Assembly (NCBI RefSeq): GCF_000384335.2
Contig: NZ_KQ031382.1
Location: forward strand, 1,860,001-1,924,000
Source of the DNA: Hyphomicrobium sp. 99
GTDB taxonomy: Bacteria; Pseudomonadota; Alphaproteobacteria; Rhizobiales; Hyphomicrobiaceae
Direction: 5' to 3'
DNA: 64,000 bases
Under the pieces are notes generated by a model. The model saw only the letters and a program-made list of their open reading frames with translations, searched no databases and was not told the origin of the DNA. The translations under genes and the position numbers were made by a program. Numbering within the stretch: the first letter of the stretch is position 1; each line of letters opens with the position of its first letter. Positions 56,925-64,000 of this stretch are shown here, piece after piece.

Positions 56925-56954
56925 ACGGCCGCTTCAACCATGAAGCGGCCGTTT
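56925..56954 (+). terminator. Terminator of the rpoBC operon
   Basis: A perfect 12-pair stem, ACGGCCGCTTCA/TGAAGCGGCCGT, with loop ACCA, followed by TTTTGC. It lies 35 bases after the rpoC stop. The 500-base gap to rpsL (56890-57389) otherwise holds only the promoter at 57131 and no gene I can support. Confidence 0.8.
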
Positions 56955-57130
56955 TGCTGCTTCATTTCGCAGTGCGGCGTCGAATCTGATTCTTGGGGAA
57001 ATCTCGCCGATCGCGATTCCCGCGCCGTTAAAACGCGCTTAGCCTTCGCCCCGACAACGGGTCGCAGGTCAACTTTGCCCCGCAGCAGCGCATTCTGCGA
57101 AAATAATTTCGCAACCTCTTCGACGGGCTG

Positions 57131-57159
57131 TTGACCAATATGGCGGGTGTGTATATAGC
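57131..57159 (+). promoter_or_regulatory. Probable sigma-70-type promoter of the str operon
   Basis: TTGACC at 57131-57136, 17 bases, then TATAGC at 57154-57159 (overlapping TATATA at 57152). It lies about 230 bases upstream of rpsL, within the gap after the rpoC terminator, leaving a long untranslated leader. Confidence 0.5.
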
Positions 57160-57389
57160 TCCGCCCACTCTCACGGGTTGGTGGTAGGTCACTCGGCGCT
57201 TTTAGCGCCAATTTTGGACCTAAACGCTCCCGTCAATAAAGCAGAGCACATCGACGGGCCATGATCTGTCACCCTCCGGGCGGCACGATCCTCTGGTTTT
57301 TTCCTTGCTAGGGGCGGACTTCGCGCACCTGGCAGGTTTGCTTGGCGCATTTCCGGTTCGGGGATGTGTCGCGAAGTAGGATTGGGCGA

Positions 57390-57761
57390 ATGCCGACGAT
57401 ACAACAGTTGATCCGGAAGCCCCGGGTAAAGCCAGTCTACCGCGAGAAATCGCGCCACATGGAAGCTTGCCCGCAGAAGCGTGGCGTCTGCACGCGCGTC
57501 TATACGACGACGCCGAAGAAGCCGAACTCCGCTTTGCGTAAGGTCGCCAAGATCCGGCTGACCAATGGCTTTGAAGTTATCGGCTACATCCCGGGCGAGG
57601 GTCACAACCTTCAGGAACACTCCGTGGTCCTGATCCGTGGCGGCCGCGTCAAGGACTTGCCGGGCGTTCGTTACCACATCATTCGTGGCGTGCTCGATAC
57701 GCAGGGCGTCTCTGCCCGCCGTCAGCGTCGCTCGAAGTACGGTGCAAAGCGGCCGAAGTAA
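57390..57761 (+). CDS. rpsL: 30S ribosomal protein S12
   Basis: A 123-residue protein with [43 protein letters not shown] and the decoding-centre loop [13 protein letters not shown]. The lysines where streptomycin-resistance changes occur (in TTPKKPNS and VKDLPG) are wild type. ATG 57390 gives the universal start; the frame opens 16 codons earlier. It is the first gene of the str operon. Confidence 0.98.
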   Translation: MPTIQQLIRKPRVKPVYREKSRHMEACPQKRGVCTRVYTTTPKKPNSALRKVAKIRLTNGFEVIGYIPGEGHNLQEHSVVLIRGGRVKDLPGVRYHIIRGVLDTQGVSARRQRRSKYGAKRPK

Positions 57762-57835
57762 GTATCGGTCTCGTCTGGGCCGGATGATCTGGCCTGTAAG
57801 ATTTAAAAAGAATTCGAAGCGAAGGGTCAGACAGG

Positions 57836-58306
57836 ATGTCTCGTCGTCACGCGGCGCAAAAGCGGGAAGTGATCCCCGATCCGAAGTTCAACGATGTTGT
57901 TGTCACCAAGTTCATGAATGCGGTGATGGAGCATGGTAAGAAGTCGGTTGCCGAGCGCATGGTTTACGGTGCTTTCGATAAGATGGAGCAGCGGGGCAAG
58001 GCAAACCCGATCGACCTCTTCCGTCAGGCGCTCGACAACGTCATGCCGTCGGTAGAAGTTCGTTCGCGCCGCGTTGGTGGTGCGACGTACCAGGTGCCGG
58101 TCGAAGTTCGCAACGAGCGCCGTCAGGCACTCGCCATTCGCTGGTTGATCTCCGCCGCTCGTGCGCGGAATGAATCGACGCTGATTGATAAGCTCTCGGG
58201 CGAATTGCTCGACGCCGCGAACAACCGCGGTACGGCCGTTAAGAAGCGCGAAGACACGCATAAGATGGCGGAAGCCAACCGCGCCTTCTCGCACTACCGC
58301 TGGTAG
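57836..58306 (+). CDS. rpsG: 30S ribosomal protein S7
   Basis: A 156-residue protein with [42 protein letters not shown] and [19 protein letters not shown]. The tail is [21 protein letters not shown]. It nucleates assembly of the 30S head and is the usual autoregulator of the str operon. It lies between rpsL and fusA. Confidence 0.98.
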   Translation: MSRRHAAQKREVIPDPKFNDVVVTKFMNAVMEHGKKSVAERMVYGAFDKMEQRGKANPIDLFRQALDNVMPSVEVRSRRVGGATYQVPVEVRNERRQALAIRWLISAARARNESTLIDKLSGELLDAANNRGTAVKKREDTHKMAEANRAFSHYRW

Positions 58307-58347
58307 GACTGGCGCACTAAGGTAATTACAAGGATTTCGAGGCAGAT

Positions 58348-60438
58348 ATGGCCCGGCAATACGCAATTGAGGACTACCGCAATTTCGGCATCATGGCCCA
58401 CATTGATGCCGGGAAAACTACGACTACCGAGCGCGTCCTCTATTTCACCGGTAAGTCCTATAAAATCGGCGAAGTCCATGACGGCGCCGCGACGATGGAC
58501 TTTATGGATCAGGAAGCCGAGCGCGGCATCACGATCACGTCTGCCGCGACGACCTGCTTCTGGCCCGGCCGCGACGGCAGAAAGCGCCGTCTGAACATCA
58601 TCGACACCCCAGGCCACGTCGACTTCACGATCGAAGTCGAGCGTTCGCTTCGCGTGCTCGACGGCGCCGTGTGTGTTCTCGACTCCAACCAGGGCGTCGA
58701 GCCGCAGACGGAAACCGTCTGGCGTCAGGGCGACAAGTACAACGTTCCGCGCATTATCTTCTCCAACAAGATGGATAAGACCGGCGCAGACTTCTACATG
58801 TGCCTCGCAGACATCAAGGATAAGCTTGGTGCCCGCGCTGTGCCGCTGCAGATTCCGATCGGTGCCGAATCCGACTTCCGTGGCGTCGTCGACCTTATCC
58901 GTATGGTCGCGATCACCTGGGACGGTGATGGCAAAGAAGCCAAGATGACCGAGGGGCCGATCCCGGCCGATCTCGCCGACAAGGCTGCCGAATACCGCGC
59001 TGCGCTGATCGAAGCCGCCGTCGAAATGGATGACGCGGCGATGGAAGCTTACCTCGAAGGCAAGGAGCCCGATGAGGACACGCTTCGCAAGCTGATCCGT
59101 AAGGCGACCGTTACGCGCGCTTTCTATCCGATGATGTGCGGCTCGGCTTTCAAGAACAAGGGCGTGCAGCCGTTGCTCGACGCCGTCGTCGACTTCCTGC
59201 CTTCGCCGCTCGATCGCGAAGCTTATACCGGCATCGATCCGAAGACGGACGCAGAGATTCTCCGCAAGCCGTCAGACAGCGAGCCGCTGTCGATGATCGC
59301 CTTCAAGATCATGAGCTTCGAGCACGTCGGCTCGATCACGTTCTGCCGCATCTACTCGGGCAAGCTCGAGCAGGGCATGGCGCTTGCGAACACGACGCGC
59401 GACAAGAAAGAGCGCGCCGGCCGCATGTACCTCATGCACGCTGCTGACCGCGAAGAAATCAAGGAAGCCTTCGCTGGCGACATCGTCGCTCTGCAGGGCC
59501 TCAAGGATACCCGCACGGGCGAAACGCTCTGCGATCCCTCGAAGCCGGTCATTCTCGAGAAGATGGAGTTCCCGAACCCCGTCATCGAAATGAAGGTCGA
59601 GCCGAAGACGAAGGCCGATCAGGAAAAGATGGCGATCGCGCTGCATACGCTCGCTCTCGAAGATCCCTCTTTCCGCGTTTCGGTCGATCCGGAATCGGGC
59701 GAGACGATTCTGAAGGGCATGGGCGAGCTTCATCTCGACATTAAGGTCGACATCCTGAAGCGCACCTACGGCGTCGAAGCCAACACGGGCGCTCCGCAGG
59801 TTGCGTATCGTGAGACGCTCGCACGCGCTGCCGATATCGACTACACGCATAAGAAGCAGACGGGCGGTACGGGTCAGTTCGCGCGCGTCAAGCTGAAGCT
59901 CGAGCCGAATGAAACGGGCAAGGGCAACGAGTTCACGACGACGATCGTCGGCGGCTCGATCCCGAAGGAATACATCCCGGGCGTCGAAAAGGGCGTGAAC
60001 TCGGTTTGGGACAGCGGCATGCTCATCGGCTTCCCGATGGTCGACATGAAGGTCAACCTTTATGACGGCGCCTTCCACGAAGTGGACTCGTCGGCGATCG
60101 CCTTCGAAATCGCCACCCGTGCGGCCATGAAGGAAGGCTGCGAGAAGGCCGGCGTTAAGCTGCTCGAGCCGATCATGGACGTTGAAGTCGTCTCGCCGCA
60201 GGAATTCGTCGGCGGCGTCATCGGCGACATCAACTCCCGGCGCGGTCAGATCCGGAACCAGGAGATGCGTGGCAACGCCGTTGTCATTCGTGCCTACGTG
60301 CCGCTCGCAAACATGTTCGGCTACATCAACACACTGCGCTCGATGTCGACAGGCCGCGCGCAGTACACGATGCAGTTCGCGCACTATGCGGACGTTCCGC
60401 GCAACGTGGCGGATGAGGTCAAGGCCAAGTACGCCTGA
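58348..60438 (+). CDS. fusA: Elongation factor G
   Basis: A 696-residue translocation GTPase. Its G domain has [19 protein letters not shown] (P-loop), an intact switch [27 protein letters not shown] and NKMD. Domain IV includes [18 protein letters not shown], and domain V begins with [28 protein letters not shown]. The normal switch I here contrasts with the altered one in the adjacent EF-Tu. Confidence 0.98.
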   Translation: MARQYAIEDYRNFGIMAHIDAGKTTTTERVLYFTGKSYKIGEVHDGAATMDFMDQEAERGITITSAATTCFWPGRDGRKRRLNIIDTPGHVDFTIEVERSLRVLDGAVCVLDSNQGVEPQTETVWRQGDKYNVPRIIFSNKMDKTGADFYMCLADIKDKLGARAVPLQIPIGAESDFRGVVDLIRMVAITWDGDGKEAKMTEGPIPADLADKAAEYRAALIEAAVEMDDAAMEAYLEGKEPDEDTLRKLIRKATVTRAFYPMMCGSAFKNKGVQPLLDAVVDFLPSPLDREAYTGIDPKTDAEILRKPSDSEPLSMIAFKIMSFEHVGSITFCRIYSGKLEQGMALANTTRDKKERAGRMYLMHAADREEIKEAFAGDIVALQGLKDTRTGETLCDPSKPVILEKMEFPNPVIEMKVEPKTKADQEKMAIALHTLALEDPSFRVSVDPESGETILKGMGELHLDIKVDILKRTYGVEANTGAPQVAYRETLARAADIDYTHKKQTGGTGQFARVKLKLEPNETGKGNEFTTTIVGGSIPKEYIPGVEKGVNSVWDSGMLIGFPMVDMKVNLYDGAFHEVDSSAIAFEIATRAAMKEGCEKAGVKLLEPIMDVEVVSPQEFVGGVIGDINSRRGQIRNQEMRGNAVVIRAYVPLANMFGYINTLRSMSTGRAQYTMQFAHYADVPRNVADEVKAKYA

Positions 60439-60555
60439 TAAAGAAGTTGGGCTTGGCCGGCGAGAGTAACCCGCCATCGAGCTCGAAGAAACGAAGCCTG
60501 AATGCCCGGATCGGAAGATTGCGGGACCTGATAGTAGGACTAAGGAGAGCCAACG

Positions 60556-61764
<1,209 letters not shown>

Positions 61765-61775
61765 CAGGCATTTCA

Positions 61776-61814
61776 GGGGAAGCGTCCCTCAACTTCGCTT
61801 CCCCCAATCTTTTT
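61776..61814 (+). terminator. Intrinsic terminator between tuf and rpsJ
   Basis: A nine-pair stem, GGGGAAGCG/CGCTTCCCC (61776-61784 and 61796-61804), with an 11-base loop, followed by CAATCTTTTT. It would end the str operon, although rpsJ starts only 26 bases further on, so read-through into the S10 operon is likely. Confidence 0.65.
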
Positions 61815-61839
61815 CTGCGAGAAGTGAAAGCAAAAAGCC

Positions 61840-62148
61840 ATGCACGGCCAAAACATCCGCATTCGGCTCAAAGCCTTCGATCATCGAATACTCGATGCGT
61901 CGACCCGCGAGATCGTGAATACGGCGAAGCGCACTGGTGCTGAGGTTCGCGGTCCCATTCCGCTGCCGACGCGCATTGAGCGCTTCACGGTGAACCGTTC
62001 GCCGCACATCGACAAGAAGAGCCGCGAGCAGTTCGAAATGCGGACCCACAAGCGTTTGCTCGACATTGTCGATCCCACGCCGCAGACGGTCGATGCCCTG
62101 ATGAAGCTCGATCTCGCAGCCGGTGTCGACGTCGAGATCAAACTCTAA
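61840..62148 (+). CDS. rpsJ: 30S ribosomal protein S10
   Basis: A 102-residue protein (NusE) with [42 protein letters not shown] and [16 protein letters not shown]. It is part of the 30S head and of NusG-linked antitermination. It is the first gene of the S10 operon. Confidence 0.98.
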   Translation: MHGQNIRIRLKAFDHRILDASTREIVNTAKRTGAEVRGPIPLPTRIERFTVNRSPHIDKKSREQFEMRTHKRLLDIVDPTPQTVDALMKLDLAAGVDVEIKL

Positions 62149-62211
62149 AACCAGAACTTACGGGCCCTCTGGCGGTAACGCGAACGGCCCCAACGATAGG
62201 AAGGAATGCAA

Positions 62212-62913
62212 ATGCGTTCCGGAGTAATAGCACAGAAGATCGGTATGACCCGGATCTTCACCGACGCGGGCGAACATGTTCCCGTAACGGTGCTGCGTCT
62301 CGAGAACCTCCAGGTTCTCGCGCACCGCACCGAGGAGAAGAACGGCTATACCGCAATCCAGGTCGGCGGCGGCACGAGGAAGCCCTCGCGTCTGACGAAG
62401 TCCGAACGCGGCACTTTCGCGAAGGCCGAAGTCGAGCCGAAGCGCAAGTTAGCTGAGTTTCGTGTCAGTCCTGAGAACCTTATCGATGTTGGCGCGGAAA
62501 TTACCGCAGACCACTTCGTGCCTGGCCAGTTCGTCGACGTGACGGGCACCACGCAGGGTAAGGGTTTCCAGGGCGCCATGAAGCGCTGGAACTTCGGCGG
62601 TCTGCGGGCAACCCACGGCGTCTCGGTCACGCACCGCGCCCACGGTTCGACCGGTCAGCGCCAGGATCCCGGCAAGGTGTTCAAAGGCAAGAAGATGGCC
62701 GGACACATGGGCGACGAGCGCGTCACGACGCAGAATCTCGTCGTTGCCAAGATCGACAAGGAACGTGGTCTCGTGATGGTTCGAGGCGCGGTCCCGGGTT
62801 CTAAGGGCGGCTGGGTCGTTGTCCGCGACGCCGTCAAGAAGGCCGCGCACGCTGATGCTCCGAAGCCCGGTGCATTCAAAGCGCGTGGCGAAGCTAAGAA
62901 GGAAGGCGCGTGA
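62212..62913 (+). CDS. rplC: 50S ribosomal protein L3
   Basis: A 233-residue protein with [39 protein letters not shown] and the central loop [26 protein letters not shown]. The Gln that is methylated in other bacteria lies in that loop. It has an Ala/Lys-rich C-terminal extension (about 205-233). ATG 62212 is preferred over ATG 62206 because AAGGA ends six bases before it. Its stop overlaps the rplD ATG by one base. Confidence 0.96.
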   Translation: MRSGVIAQKIGMTRIFTDAGEHVPVTVLRLENLQVLAHRTEEKNGYTAIQVGGGTRKPSRLTKSERGTFAKAEVEPKRKLAEFRVSPENLIDVGAEITADHFVPGQFVDVTGTTQGKGFQGAMKRWNFGGLRATHGVSVTHRAHGSTGQRQDPGKVFKGKKMAGHMGDERVTTQNLVVAKIDKERGLVMVRGAVPGSKGGWVVVRDAVKKAAHADAPKPGAFKARGEAKKEGA

Positions 62914-63533
62914 TGAAAGCCGAAGTCACCAGCCTCGAGTCCGGCAAAGCCGGCGACATTGAGCTTGCCGACGACATTTTCGGTCTTGAGGTCCGCAGCG
63001 ATCTCATTCACCGCATGGTGCGCTATCAGACCCTGAAGCGCATGGCCGGCACGCATCATGCTCAAGACCGCTCGGAAGTCGCGGTCACGGGCAAGAAGAT
63101 GTACAAGCAGAAGGGCACCGGCGGTGCTCGTCACGGCGACAAGTCGGCTCCGCAGTTCCGCGGCGGCGGCAAGGCGTTCGGACCCAAGCCGCGCTCGCAT
63201 GCGATCGATATGCCGAAGAAGGTTCGCGCACTGGCTCTCCGTCACGCGCTGTCCTCTAAGGCCAAGGCCGGCGAGATCATCGTCATCGACAAGGCAACAT
63301 CGTCCGAAGGCAAGACGGCTGCGCTGAAGGCTCAGTTCGCCAAGCTCTCGCTCGTCAACGCGCTCATCATCGATGGCGCCGAGCTCGAGCCGACGTTCGC
63401 CCGCGCCGCTCGCAACATTCCGAACATCGACGTCCTTCCGATTCAGGGCATCAACGTCTACGACATCCTTCGTCGTAAGAAGCTGGTTCTGACCCGGGCT
63501 GCCGTCGCAGCGCTGGAGGCGCGCTTCAAATGA
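62913..63533 (+). CDS. rplD: 50S ribosomal protein L4
   Basis: A 206-residue protein. It has the extended loop [31 protein letters not shown], which lines the exit tunnel, and a C-terminal globular part with [24 protein letters not shown]. It is coupled to rplC at its start and to rplW by a 4-base ATGA overlap at its end. L4 often represses the S10 operon. Confidence 0.97.
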   Translation: MKAEVTSLESGKAGDIELADDIFGLEVRSDLIHRMVRYQTLKRMAGTHHAQDRSEVAVTGKKMYKQKGTGGARHGDKSAPQFRGGGKAFGPKPRSHAIDMPKKVRALALRHALSSKAKAGEIIVIDKATSSEGKTAALKAQFAKLSLVNALIIDGAELEPTFARAARNIPNIDVLPIQGINVYDILRRKKLVLTRAAVAALEARFK

Positions 63534-63826
63534 CGAGCAAACGTTCCGCATACGACGTCATCGTCGCGCCGGTCATCACCGAAAAGGCGACGTTCGCCTC
63601 CGAGGCGAACCAGGTGATCTTCAAGGTCAAGCGCGACGCGACGAAGCCCGAGATCAAGTCGGCTATCGAAGGCTTGTTCAAGGTCAAGGTGAAGGCCGTC
63701 AATACGATCGTCCGCAAGGGCAAGCAGAGAACGTTCAAGGGCGTCAAGGCGCTGTTGAGCGATACGAAGAGGGCCATCGTGACGCTCGAGGAAGGCCATT
63801 CCATCGACGTGACGACTGGGCTCTGA
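63530..63826 (+). CDS. rplW: 50S ribosomal protein L23
   Basis: A 98-residue protein with [40 protein letters not shown] and [15 protein letters not shown]. It surrounds the exit tunnel and docks SRP and trigger factor. It starts in the rplD stop overlap and is followed after 12 bases by rplB. Confidence 0.97.
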   Translation: MTSKRSAYDVIVAPVITEKATFASEANQVIFKVKRDATKPEIKSAIEGLFKVKVKAVNTIVRKGKQRTFKGVKALLSDTKRAIVTLEEGHSIDVTTGL

Positions 63827-63838
63827 GGATAACGCATC

Positions 63839-64000
63839 ATGGCGCTTAAGACATACAACCCGACTTCGCCCGGACGTCGCCACCTCGTCCAGGTCGACCG
63901 TTCGACGCTCTGGAAGGGCGGTCCGCTCAAGACGCTCGTCGAGGGCAAGACGAAGACCGGCGGTCGCAACAGCGATGGCCGCATCACGTCACGCCACATC
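63839..64000 (+). CDS. rplB: 50S ribosomal protein L2 (5' part, cut by window end)
   Basis: The first 54 codons of L2 are present, beginning [20 protein letters not shown] and continuing [21 protein letters not shown], the family's universal N-terminus. The gene runs off the right edge. It is the fifth gene of the S10 operon here. Confidence 0.96.
   Translation, partial: MALKTYNPTSPGRRHLVQVDRSTLWKGGPLKTLVEGKTKTGGRNSDGRITSRHI

Overview
The window looks like chromosomal DNA of a methylotroph-type alphaproteobacterium in the Hyphomicrobiales, most likely a Hyphomicrobium relative. The reasons are a PhyR-NepR-EcfG general stress response, HWE-family kinases, a MoxYX-like two-component pair, alphaproteobacterial CtaA and DUF2842 proteins, and the gene order secE-nusG-rplKAJL-rpoBC-rpsLG-fusA-tuf-rpsJ. 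The genus is inference. The right end is core genome; the left 44 kb is more accessory.

Layout. 1-14.1 kb is a stress-signalling island: two HWE histidine kinases, a GH15 glycosidase, an unusual ROK-type sugar kinase, a 1898-residue soluble hybrid kinase with nine near-identical HAMP-type repeats, and the core ecfG-nepR/phyR locus. I find strong matches to the EcfG promoter pattern (GGAAC, 16-17 bases, CGTT) before nepR, the repeat kinase and the ROK gene. 14.2-16.8 kb holds an MxaD-like SRPBCC protein and a MoxXY-like regulator pair. 17.2-22.7 kb is a small exopolysaccharide locus (glycosyltransferase, Wza-like lipoprotein, Wzc-like protein with a dead kinase domain, polysaccharide deacetylase). 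22.6-29.6 kb is housekeeping: ctaA, argC, terC, rplM-rpsI, and an acyl-CoA/VOC/CoA-binding gene run.

29.8-37.0 kb mixes a GTP cyclohydrolase II and a free-standing RibD reductase domain with a translationally coupled operon of a dehydrogenase, a 6-pyruvoyl-tetrahydropterin-synthase-like protein, a glycosyltransferase and a methyltransferase. This combination suggests a pathway to a glycosylated or methylated pterin- or flavin-like compound that I cannot name. Interleaved and adjacent are glucan genes: an NdvA-like exporter and an OpgH-type glucosyltransferase with an FkbM methyltransferase and an unknown secreted protein. 40.7-44.2 kb has a HAD phosphatase, a GGDEF-EAL protein and a YbjQ protein. 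44.4-64 kb runs from tRNA-Trp through secE, nusG, the rplKAJL-rpoBC and str operons into the S10 operon, cut off inside rplB.

Most notable observations: (1) the ROK-type kinase appears circularly permuted; (2) EF-Tu has a rewritten and lengthened switch I, lacking the usual RGITI; (3) the nine-HAMP kinase has block duplications and its own EcfG promoter; (4) the pterin/flavin-like cluster includes a PTPS-like protein missing a metal ligand; (5) a tandem palindromic operator lies upstream of rplM.
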